Positions 55,501 through 64,000 of a stretch of 64,000 nucleotides of DNA are shown piece after piece. This stretch comes from Pteria penguin (Eukaryota > Mollusca > Bivalvia > Pterioida > Pteriidae), in contig CM068585.1 of the NCBI GenBank assembly GCA_035048485.1, positions 2,287,001 through 2,351,000 on the forward strand. Direction: 5' to 3'. The notes under the pieces were generated by a model. That model worked only from the letters and a program-made list of their open reading frames with translations, made no database searches and was not told where the DNA came from. Every line of letters begins with the position of its first letter. The first letter of the stretch is position 1. Made by a program: the position numbers and the translations under genes.

Positions 55501-58219
55501 CATGATAATATGGTGATACGAGCAAAATGAAACTTCAAGAAGTGATGTATTATCAACCCTTACAGAACAATATGGATCATACAAATAAGTATCGTCTATT
55601 TCCTTTTTTTTTTTTTAAAGATCATGATTTTTCGTATCATATAAGGTAATAGATACCTTTCCGATATTTAGATTCTACCAGGTAATACAAAGATATCTCA
55701 GCGGATGCTGAAGTGATGTTGAATGCCGTTGCAAAACTAACCTAGAAACAAATGTGAAAAACTTATCATAATTGGGTTTGTAGTCTGTATGAAATATGGT
55801 AAAAGATATCCATGAAAAGAAAGAGAAATAAGGAAATGGCAATACAAAATTCTCCATTGACACGTTTTGCAAACAAAACAAAAACACAAATATCTTATTT
55901 TAATACAATAACAAATCATCATTCACGTCTGTAACTGATGCACTGTCGCTATGAAACTCACAACACTGTACCAAACCAAACATCCTCCCAGACATCACAA
56001 ACATGTACCTAAGTGGACATTGCCCCGGAAATCACAACTGGGTCGATACCCCTGCTTAGTTCCGAGGGGTAAGTTCAAGCCCAGTTTTCAGTGATTCTGA
56101 ACTGACCCGAAATATATTCTTCTGATTTATTGTGACAAAAAAATTGTTAATCATTCTAAAATTAATTATTATCTGTCTCATGTATACGTTTTAAATTAGT
56201 TTTCCTTATTTCAGGTCAGATTAACAATTATTTTGCTCTTCAAATGTTTTTTGTTACATTTCCACAGTTTCGACCTTAAACACCACAGAAGAGATATTAC
56301 TTATTGTAATGGATATATAGTACACCAAATAATGCATGAATATATCTATTAAATTTTATAAGATATCAAAGTGGACTTTCCCTGGCAATCACAACATTTA
56401 AAATTACAAAGTAAACAAGAATGAGAATAAATGTTTTCAAATAAACTTACCATGTAGTTTTTATATTCTGATGTGTCTTGTGGAAGAAATGTGAGCGCCT
56501 TGCATTCTAACGTTTCGTACGATGGTTTATCTGACAGTTTGGCCATAAAACCGTTAACTAAGGAGTATCGCTGAGAAACTGCAATGTACATCATGTGATA
56601 TGACCAATTCCATTACAAACACCAATGAAAAAGAGTAGTACATCACTGCTAATACAGTTAAACACAGTTATTGATGAAATGATCGTTCTTTTTATATAAT
56701 ACAAGTAAAGGTTATACACCTACTGAGAGTAGAATCGATTCCAGTATTCTACAAACAAAAACATAAAAGATAAATTACAGTAAGACCATAACATCATCGC
56801 AAAGACCATAAGCGTTGTATCGAGTCGCTCTACAACCTTGTGCAGACTTTTCCTTAAGTGTTGCACTGTGTCTAACAGGGATCGGGACTCTATGACAAGC
56901 GTTATCTTGAGTTTTTAAGATGAGGTAAGGTCCTGTGCCTCGTCCCCTCTGACTGTTAATCTTGACTGCTACATATTACTTTTCATAGTTCTTTTTCTAT
57001 GACCTCCCAGATTGAGAGACCTATTGATCCATGTTCTCTGTATGGCGGAATATCTGTAAATTCTTAAATGTGTGTTATTTGATTGCACTGCTTTTGTGGT
57101 AAGTGGGAAGGTGGGCCTGTAAACCTGTTAAACATCCCAATTGCAGGAGGACTGTCACATATTGACCGACCTAAAAGCGTACCGCAACTGTAATACAATC
57201 AAAAATATTTTGAATCTGAATGTGCTGATTGTTGTTAGCCCTACATATTCGTGGTGAATTTTGTCATACAGCCGAGTCAGATGTCTTTTTTCTTTTCTTT
57301 CTTGTACATTCAAATGAAAAACAGGAAGTAAAAGATAGATTCATTTACATAACAGAGTCCAATGCAATAAACAGGAATACAAACTAGTAACCAAGGTAAC
57401 GGAAAACGGAAAATAAATCAGGGAAAGTTCATTAAATATATCAGGAGATTGTTGGACTACACTGAAATCGCAGTGCTGACTGCCGGTATCATCTATAATA
57501 TAGTTAATTTGTGTGGGTAGCCAGTCCACGGACCCTACACTCTCAGTAACAGTATTATCTAACGGATGTATATTCAATTATTAGTCCTAAACAGAATAGT
57601 ATCCAAGGTAAAAGTCTTAAAAACAGTTTGTAGAATGCCAGTTCACAAAAGAAAATACCATAGATAGATAATGTTAAAAATAGTTCTGAAAAATAAATAC
57701 CTGTAAAGTTCCATGCAAAATATGTGGTCTGTTCCTTCATATCCACCGTCTTATCTATAGCAATGTTAGCATCTTCTATACCATGGTTTACTACTTGATA
57801 AATCAAATATCTGTCTTCAGAACAATCTATAATAATAAAAATCTTAAAGTGACAAATAAACATTAAGCATGATTTTCAAACTGGAACTTTTGGAGAGTGC
57901 TTATTATTCCTTAACCACACTGACAGATTTAACTCTTTTGTGACTTTTCATTTGAAGTCAAAAGTCAAAATGAGGATTTTTGATATTGTAATATCTTAAC
58001 TTTTTTCAACAAGCAATATCCGTTACATCATGCGTATTAAGAAATGGGTCCATAGATGTCCACTATAGTACACTGTAATGAGTGGCAAAGTTACATGAAT
58101 CTTATTGCTTTCCAATTCTACGTTGTGGTCTTTAGTTCTATCAAAAGATAGAGAACAATAAGATTATTGATACCTTCCAATGAAACAGGTTTTTCCAAGC
58201 AGGAAATATTCGTCAATAT
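49240..58219 (-). CDS. Single-pass receptor-like membrane protein, C-terminal exons (unrecognised family)
   Basis: Exons on the minus strand: 58219-58174, 57826-57701, 57558-about 57450, 56578-56451, 55741-55657, 55053-54905, 54034-53981, 53346-53205, 51008-50895 and 49544-49240. Phases agree at every junction I could test (1,1,?,0,1,0,0,1,1). The ectodomain alternates polar and hydrophobic residues (e.g. LEYQIEIYSSGN, VSYGTYNIQIM), reminiscent of fibronectin-III-like or cytokine-receptor folds; this is inference. Then come a cysteine-rich exon, one membrane helix and a tail without a kinase, TIR or death domain that I can see. The first exon with a signal peptide is missing from what I could identify, and one junction (after the third exon) is unresolved. 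I do not name a family. Confidence 0.75.
49965..50660. repeat. 52-bp minisatellite, about 13 copies, in the last intron of the minus-strand gene
   Basis: Unit contains TTGACCCTTTACTACACTAC and ATTATGTGGACCCTTCACTT. Short plus-strand frames through it are repeat artefacts. Confidence 0.95.
50895..51008 (-). CDS. Receptor-like gene, transmembrane exon
   Basis: Encodes G-QRKREGRPDLVVILLPSG then AVVIVIFLLAVVLHRIRQR and the first base of a Cys codon. The hydrophobic run of about 22 residues, followed by HRIRQR as a positive stop-transfer, indicates a type I single-pass protein. Acceptor AATTCACAG and donor GTACGT, both phase 1. Confidence 0.85.
51600..52245. repeat. Direct duplication of a dispersed bivalve-type repeat (two near-identical copies of about 270 bp)
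   Basis: 51618-51890 and 51972-52245 are nearly identical over their length, containing AAATTTGCCGTGATAAAATT, CTCCCTCAGGCATAGCTCTG and CCATGAGCATCACTGAAGAG followed by a GTCGAAATGCGCATCTGGTG end. Between them lies GGTGGACTGATAGTCCCCGA. A third, more diverged relative is at about 55985-56340. From memory, sequences of this type are abundant in bivalve genomes. Confidence 0.8.
52330..53204. other. Intron of the minus-strand gene, nothing firmly recognised
   Basis: GACGGGCGCTGTATACCACC near 52373 resembles CACGGGCGATGTACCACCAG near 13684, so a dispersed repeat is likely at 52370-52450. The plus-strand frame at 52332-52586 has no family features. Confidence 0.4.
53205..53346 (-). CDS. Receptor-like gene, cysteine-rich juxtamembrane exon
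   Basis: Reads ITEDEKCPCFIQTGVGEEAK then HCQACSAVLTSYVIPESSTE and QEQPRHK, exit phase 1. The pair CPC ... HCQAC suggests a small disulfide-bonded knot or ligand-contact loop before the Ser/Glu/Gln-rich stalk. Acceptor TCTTGTACAG, donor GTATAG. Confidence 0.85.
53716..54012 (-). repeat. 37-bp tandem array that multiplies an exon end and its splice donor
   Basis: Seven and a half to eight copies of a 37-bp unit; on the minus strand each reads ATCATATGGCACATACAATA, TACAGATCATG and then GTAAGT. Possible exon ends fall at 53981, 53944, 53907, 53870, 53833, 53796, 53759 and 53722, exactly 37 bp apart, each followed by an intact GTAAGT. Only one substitution (a T in one CATATGGCAC copy near 53890) is visible, so the array is young or homogenised. 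Confidence 0.95.
53981..54034 (-). CDS. Receptor-like gene, 18-codon exon next to the donor array
   Basis: Encodes SAVVFEQVSYGTYNIQIM between acceptor TTTTTACAG and the first GTAAGT. It is phase 0 on both sides and joins in frame to the exons before (KLTRQ) and after (ITEDEK). Its last 31 bases are the unit repeated downstream in the array. Use of the second or third donor would shift frame; use of the fourth or later would hit a TAA within the array. Confidence 0.88.
54330..54710. repeat. Dispersed repeat, copy 1 of 3, in the minus-strand gene
   Basis: Contains GTGAGTGGGAAGGTGGGCCC, ACCGGTTAACCACACC, TACAATCAAATATTTTTGT and ends GTGACGTAAAACACCAATCA, a tail shared with the tRNA-headed SINEs. 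Two relatives lie at about 56820-57310 and 58330-58930. An (ATATA)n-type microsatellite sits just before it at 54258-54290. Confidence 0.75.
54905..55053 (-). CDS. Receptor-like gene, ectodomain exon
   Basis: Completes Asp and encodes WSSDILASYDYNMTSLKINF, DTLDGVSGLEYQIEIYSSGN and LIAYKLTRQ. Regular alternation of hydrophobic residues suggests beta strands; NMT is a possible glycosylation site. Acceptor TTGTTTCAG, donor GTGAGA, exit phase 0. Confidence 0.85.
55657..55741 (-). CDS. Receptor-like gene, short ectodomain exon
   Basis: Encodes VSFATAFNITSASAEISLYY then LVESKYRK and one base of the next codon. Contains NIT. Acceptor TTTCTAG, donor GTATCT, exit phase 1. The longer minus-strand frames overlapping it at 55675-55922 are different frames and unsupported. 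Confidence 0.8.
55985..56340. repeat. Diverged relative of the 51600-52245 dispersed repeat
   Basis: Shares the order CCCCTGCTTAGTTCCGAGGG, CCCAGTTTTCAGTGATTCTG, TGCTCTTCAAATG and ACCACAGAAGAGATATTACT with the repeat at 51600-52245, at low identity. It lies in an intron of the minus-strand gene. Confidence 0.55.
56451..56578 (-). CDS. Receptor-like gene, ectodomain exon
   Basis: Encodes SQRYSLVNGFMAKLSDKPSY then ETLECKALTFLPQDTSEYKN and YM, entering with two bases of a split codon (phase 1) and leaving in phase 0 at GTAAGT. One cysteine (LECKA). Acceptor CATTGCAG. A possible 29-nt micro-exon at about 56720-56750 (after TTTGTTTGTAG, before GTGTAT) could precede it, but its frame is not certain. 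Confidence 0.78.
56820..57310. repeat. Dispersed repeat, copy 2 of 3
   Basis: Contains GTAAGTGGGAAGGTGGGCCT and AATACAATCAAAAATATTTT as in copies 1 and 3, and upstream CAGACTTTTCCTTAAGTGTT, which matches copy 3 (CAAACTTTTCCTTGAGCACT). No coding capacity. Confidence 0.7.
57450..57558 (-). CDS. Receptor-like gene, ectodomain exon (3' end uncertain)
   Basis: Entering in phase 1 after GTTAG it reads D-NTVTESVGSVDWLPTQINYI then IDDTGSQHCDFSVVQQSPD. The frame stays open to about 57341, so the true donor could be at GTGTAG (about 57458), which would fit the next exon's phase, or further downstream. The acceptor is poor in pyrimidines, which lowers confidence. Confidence 0.55.
57701..57826 (-). CDS. 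Receptor-like gene, ectodomain exon
   Basis: Encodes D-CSEDRYLIYQVVNHGIEDAN, IAIDKTVDMKEQTTYFAWNF and T, phase 1 on both sides. Acceptor TATTATAG, donor GTATTT. One cysteine and a WNFT possible glycosylation site. The pattern is compatible with a beta-sandwich ectodomain. Confidence 0.8.
58174..58219 (-). CDS. Receptor-like gene, most upstream exon found
   Basis: 46-nt exon reading ILTNISCLEKPVSLE with one base left over. Preceded by a strong acceptor (long T run then CAG) and followed by GTATCA. The frame is fixed by the next exon. No start codon here, so at least one upstream exon must exist. Confidence 0.65.
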
Positions 58220-58251
58220 CTGAAAAAAAAAATGTAATTAAGACAGTTTAC

Positions 58252-58254
58252 CGA

Positions 58255-58286
<32 letters not shown>

Positions 58287-58288
58287 TG
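58252..58288. repeat. Compound microsatellite (CA)n(TA)n
   Basis: ACACACACACACACACACAC followed by TATATATATAT. Confidence 0.92.
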
Positions 58289-58329
58289 ACTTCAGCCACT
58301 GTTTCTTCTAACAGATTGGCATTTTATAA

Positions 58330-58930
58330 ATCTTGTATAGGGCTTTCCTACAGCTTTAAGCAAACTTTTCCTTGAGCACTCTGTCTATCAGGGCGGGAAG
58401 GACTCTTTGACGGTCTTTGTCGAGAGCTTTTCATAGGAAATATTGAGTTTCTCTAATGCGATATGATGTGCATACTTGAAATGACAGTAAAGACTTCGTC
58501 TTCTCTGACTGTTAGTCGGTCCTCGACCTCGTCTTCTCCGACTGTTAGTCGGTCCTCTGACTGTTAGTCGGGACTACTGTAGAACAGGACCTTACCTCAC
58601 TAGGCTCATGTTGACGTCACTCAATAGTTTTTTATATTAATACATCTCCATGGTAATATTCCTGTTCATATTATGGATTTTAACATATATGTTTTCTGAT
58701 TATACTGAGTTGTGAGTGGGAAGGTGGACCCGTAATCCGGTGAACCACACCGATTGAGTGACAATTGTCATTTAAATCGGTCACTCTAAGTCAGTACGAC
58801 TGCTACATGTATATAATAAATGAATATTTTTGTGATGTTTACGTGAGCTTATTTTGTTTTATTATGTCTGTGGTGACTTTTCACATACAACCGAATTAAA
58901 TGTCGATCTTCATTTCTTTCAAATTTGTAT
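58330..58930. repeat. Dispersed repeat, copy 3 of 3
   Basis: Contains CAAACTTTTCCTTGAGCACT, several GACTGTTAGTCGG subrepeats (58508-58572), GTGAGTGGGAAGGTGGACCC and GTGGTGACTTTTCACATACA. 58931-59430 holds nothing further that I recognise; I looked there for a signal-peptide exon of the minus-strand gene and found none. Confidence 0.7.
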
Positions 58931-59429
58931 AAGCAAATTGTAAAATATGAAATAATGATGTGCTATACCGTGTTAAGGCAGAGATACATGGAATAATGTT
59001 GTGTTATAGTATGTTACAACAGACATATATGGAATAATGTTGTGTAATACCGTGTTACTATAGACATATATGTTAGCGTGTACTGTTTATCTAGACATAC
59101 TCTCCAAATATTCCCAAACCAAACAGACGAAACAAAACTATCTAAACGCTGTACAAATGACATAGATATGAACTTAAATCGTGCATATCACACATTAAAC
59201 TAAAATCAAAACAAGGTAGAATAACACGTTCGATGATTTAATACTTTTTTTATTCATCATACGACGAGTAATTTCAGTATTTCATTAGGTAATACCATGA
59301 CATAAAAAGTCTATCAAAAGTTTTATCAATAATTCACTTTGCTACCCCAATATACGACAAGTAACATCAATAACTCACTAATTAATTACTCTTTTAATAT
59401 TTTGTGCATCAGTAATTCATAAATTACTA

Positions 59430-60175
59430 TGAGTAATTCACTTACTTTCACCACTACATCGTAAGTTATGTCAGTGAAATATTAGTAATTCATAATTACT
59501 ATGAGTAATTCACTTATTTTCACCACTACATCGTAAGTTATGTCAGTAAAATATTAGTAATTCATAATTACTATGAGTAATTCACTTACTTTCACTACTA
59601 CATCGTAAGTTATGTCAGTGAGATATTAGTAATTCATAATTACTATGAGTAATTCTTTTACTTTCATCACTACATCGTAAGTTATGTCAGTGAAATATTA
59701 GTAATTCATAATTACTATGAGTAATTCACTTATTTTCACCATTACATCGTTAAGTTATATCAGTGAAATATTCGTAATTCATAATTACTATGAGTAATTC
59801 ACTTACTTTCACCACTACATCGTAAGTTATGTCAGTGAGATATTATTACTTTTACTTGTCGTGACTACATCGTTAAGTTATGTCAGTGAAATATTAGTAA
59901 TTCATAATGTACTATGAGTAATTCACTTATTTTCACCATTACATCGTAAGTTATATCAGTGAAATATTAGTAATTCATAATTACTATGAGTAATTCACTT
60001 ATTTTCACCATTACATCGTAAGTTATATCAGTGAAATATTAGTAATTCATAATTACTATGAGTAATTCACTTATTTTCACCATTACATCGTAAGTTATAT
60101 CAGTGAAATATTAGTAATTCATAATTACTATGAATAAATTCACTTATTTCACCACTACATCGTTTATGTCAGTGA
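59430..60175. repeat. 72-bp satellite, about 10 copies
   Basis: Unit contains GTAAGTTATGTCAGTGAAAT, ATTAGTAATTCATAATTACT and ATGAGTAATTCACTTACTTT. AT-rich, with small indels between copies. It borders the 27-bp array to its right. Confidence 0.95.
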
Positions 60176-60239
60176 CATATTACATCTTACGGAATGATGT
60201 GACGTTTGTAATTGTTTTTGTGATACATATGATTTCTTA

Positions 60240-63200
60240 AATGATGATTTTAGATATAGAGTATGATTTCTGATACATATACAAGTATGATGACATCTGA
60301 TACATATACCAGTATAATAACATCTGATACATATACCAGTATAATGACATCTGATACATATACCAGTATAGTGACATCTGATACATATACCTGCATAATG
60401 ACGTCTGATACATATACCTGCATATTGACGTCTGATACATATACCAGTATAGTGACGTCTGATAGATATACGAGTATAATGACATCTGATACATATACCA
60501 CTATAGTGACATCTGATACATATACAAGTATAATAACATCTGATACATATACCAGTATAATGACATCTGATACATATACCAGTATAATAACATCTGATAC
60601 ATATACCAGTATAATGACATCTGATACATATACCAGTATAGTGACTTCTGATACATATACAAGTATAATGACATCTGATACATATACCAGTATAATGACA
60701 TCTGATACATATACCAGTATAGTGACGTCTGATACATATGCCAGTATAGTGACGTCTGATACATATACAAGTATAATAACATCTGATACATATACCAGTA
60801 TAATGACATCTGATACATATACCAGTATAGTGACGTCTGATACATATACCAGTATAATGACATCTGATACAACTACCAGTATAATGACATCTGATACATA
60901 TACCAGTATAGTGACGTCGGATACATATACCAGTATCATGACGTATGATACATATACCAGTATAGTGATTTCTGATACATATACAAGTATAATGACATCT
61001 GATACATATATCAGTATAGTGACTTCTGATACATATACAAGTATAATGACATCTGATACATATATACAGACTGACGTCTGATACATATACCAAGTACAAT
61101 GAACGTCTAATACATACCAGTATAGTGACGATGACCATAGTGACATCTGATACATATACCACTATAGTGATTTCTGATACATATACAAGTATGATGACAT
61201 CTGATACATATACCAGTATAATGACATCTGATACATATACCAGTATAATGACATCTGATACATATACCAGTATAGTGACGTCTGATACATATGCCAGTAT
61301 AGTGACATCTGATACATATACCAGTATAGTGACGATACATATACCAGTATAATGACATCTGATATATATACCAGTATAGTGACATCTGATACATATGCCA
61401 GTATAGTGACATCTGATACATATACCAGTATAATGACATCTGATACATATACCAGTATAGTGACGTCTGATACATATACCAGTATAATGACGTCTGATAC
61501 ATATACCAGTACAATGACATCTGATACATATACCAGTATAGTGACGTCTGATAGATATACGAGTATAGTGACGTCTCATACATATCCCAGTATCATGACG
61601 TTTGATACATATACCAGTATAATGACTTCTGACACATATACAAGTATGATGACGTCTGATACATATACCAGTACAATGACATCTGATACATATACCAGTA
61701 TAGTGACGTCTGATAGATATACGAGTATAGTGACGTCTGATACCTATACCAGTATCATGACGTTTGATACATATACCAGTATAGTGACTTCTGATACATA
61801 TACAAGTATGATGACGTCTAATACATATACCAGTACAATGACATCTGATACATATACCAGTAAAGTGACGTCTGATACATATACCAGTATAGTGACGTCT
61901 GATACATATACCAGTATCATGACGTTTGATACATATACCAGTATAATGACATCTGATACATATACCAGTACAATGACATCTGATACATATACCAGTATCA
62001 TGACGTTTGATACATATACCAGTATAGTGACTTCTAATACATATACAAGTATGATGACGTCTGATACATATACCAGTACAATGACATCTGATACATATAA
62101 CAGTACAATGACATCTGATACATATACCAGTATAGTGACGATACATATACCAGTATAGTGACATCTGATATATATACGAGTATAATGACTTCTGATACAT
62201 ATACCAGTATAGTGACATCTGATACATATACCAGTATAGTGACGATACATATACCAGTATAATGACATCTGATACATATACCAGTATAATGACGTCTGAT
62301 ACATATACCAGTATAGTGATATCTGATACATATACCAGTATAGTGACGTCTGATACATATACCAGTATAGTGACATCTAATACATATACCAGTATAGTGA
62401 CGATACATATACCAGTATAATGACATCTGATATATATACCAGTATAATGACATCTGATACATATGCCAGTATAGTGACATCTGATAGATATACCAGTATA
62501 ATGGCGTCTGATACATATACCAGTATAGTGATGTCTGATACATATACCAGTATAATGACATCTGATACATATACCAGTATGGTGACATCTGATACATATA
62601 CCAGTATATTGACGTCTTATACATATACCAGTATAGTGACATCTGATACATATACCAGTATATTGACGTCTGATACATATACCAGTACAATGACATCTGA
62701 TACATATACCAGTATAGTGACGTCTGATAGATATACGAGTATAGTGACGTCTGATACATATACCAGTATCATGACGTTTGATACATATACCAGTATAATG
62801 ACTTCTGATACATATACAAGTATGATGACGTCTGATACATATACCAGTACAATGACATCTGATACATATACCAGTATAGTGACGTCTGATACATATACCA
62901 GTATCATGACGTTTCATACATATACCAGTATAATGACATCTGATACATATACCAGTACAATGACATCTGATACATATACCAGTATCCTGATGTTTGATAC
63001 ATATACCAGTATAGTGACTTCTAATACATATACAAGTATAATGACGTCTAATACATATACCAGTACAATGACATCTGATACATATAACAGTACAATGACA
63101 TCTGATACATATACCAGTATAGTGACGATACATATAACAGTATAGTGACATTTGGTACATATGCCAGTATAGTGACATCTGATACATATACCAGTATAGT

Positions 63201-64000
63201 GACGTCTGATACATATACCAGTGTAATGACGTCTGATACATATACCAGTACAATGACATCTGATACATATACCAGTATAGTAACGTCTGATAGATAAACG
63301 AGTATAGTGACATCTGATACATATACCAGTATCATGACGTTTGATACATATACCAGTATAGTGATTTCTGATTCATATACAAGTATGATGACTTCTAATA
63401 CATATACCAGTACAATGACATCTGATACATATACCAGTATAGTGACGTCTGATACATATACCAGTATAGTGACTTCTGATACATATACAATTATGATGAC
63501 GTCTAATACATATACCAGTACAAGGACATCTGATACATATACCACTATAGTGACGTCTGATATATATACCAGTATCATGACGTTTGATACATATACCAGT
63601 ATAATGACATCTGATACATATACCAGTACAATGACATCTGATACATATACCTGCATATTGACGCTTGATACATATACCAGTAAAGTGACATCTGATAGAT
63701 ATACCAGTATAATGACATCTGATACATATACCAGTATAGTGACATCTGATACGTATACAAGTATGATGACATCTGATACATATCCCAGAATAGTGATATC
63801 TGATACATATACCAGTATAGTGTCATCTGATAGATAAACCAGTATAATGACATCCGATACATATACCAGTATAGTGACGATACATATACCGGTATAGTGA
63901 CATCTGATATATATACGAGTATAGTGACTTCTGATACATATACCAGTATAGTGACATCTGATACATATACCAGTATAGTGACGATACATATACCAGTATA
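60240..64000. repeat. 27-bp satellite, about 137 copies, continuing past the window
   Basis: Unit GACATCTGATACATATACCA plus GTATAAT. Since 27 is a multiple of three, several frames on both strands stay open (up to 1052 codons on minus between 63322 and 60164, and 268 codons on plus). Contracted units lacking ATCT (GTGACGATACATATACC) recur near 61331, 62137, 62241, 62399, 63124, 63876 and 63980, and longer blocks are shared between about 62158 and 63145. I do not call a gene. Confidence 0.97.

Noticed and set aside
56720..56750. 29-nt micro-exon in the minus-strand gene
   Set aside because: It has a plausible acceptor and donor, but its phase fits only if the preceding exon uses an uncertain donor, so it was not listed as a separate exon.
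60164..63322. A 1052-codon minus-strand open frame
   Set aside because: It is a by-product of the 27-bp satellite. Several frames on both strands are open over the same DNA, the repeat peptide changes when 23-bp units shift the frame, and there is no unique domain.

Overview
The window is eukaryotic and most likely from a bivalve mollusc. It has split genes with GT-AG introns, about half of it is tandem repeat, and it carries dispersed repeats of a type I associate with bivalves: tRNA-headed SINEs ending in a GTGACGTAAAACAAT-type tail, modules with tracts of CTGTCTGTCCGTCC type, and a duplicated module containing GCATCACTGAAGAGACATAA. I cannot name the species from sequence alone.

Two genes can be supported. 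On the plus strand, 13 exons between 12818 and 44290 join in perfect phase into a 503-residue class B scavenger receptor (CD36/SCARB1/LIMP-2 family), with a membrane segment near each end. On the minus strand, at least nine and probably ten exons between 58219 and 49240 encode the middle and C-terminal part of a single-pass receptor-like protein: a beta-rich extracellular region, a cysteine-rich juxtamembrane exon, one membrane helix and a cytoplasmic tail of about 105 residues. Its signal-peptide exon was not found. The two genes converge on an intergenic region of about 4.9 kb.

Layout: 1-8640 is a 58-bp satellite with higher-order structure. 8641-12780 has no gene I can recognise, but contains a foldback repeat. 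12818-44290 is the scavenger receptor gene; nearly every large intron holds its own unrelated minisatellite (units of 22, 50, 56, 24, 36, 20, 45, 25 and 49 bp) together with transposon insertions, including a hAT element containing a second hAT-like element, a TA-flanked MITE inside a minisatellite, a SINE inside a minisatellite, and a broken LTR-retrotransposon gag. 44291-49239 holds the 3' flank and dispersed repeats. 49240-58219 is the receptor-like gene. 59430 to the window end is made of 72-bp and 27-bp satellites, the latter running off the edge.

The most unusual observation is at 53716-54034. The 3' end of an 18-codon exon of the minus-strand gene, with its GTAAGT splice donor, has been amplified into eight exact 37-bp-spaced copies, so one acceptor faces eight competing donors of which only the nearest keeps the reading frame. 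A second is a 25-bp hairpin minisatellite (38754-39204) with a compensated change in both stem arms. The very long open frames in the 24-bp and 27-bp satellites are open on both strands and in several frames, and are not called as genes.
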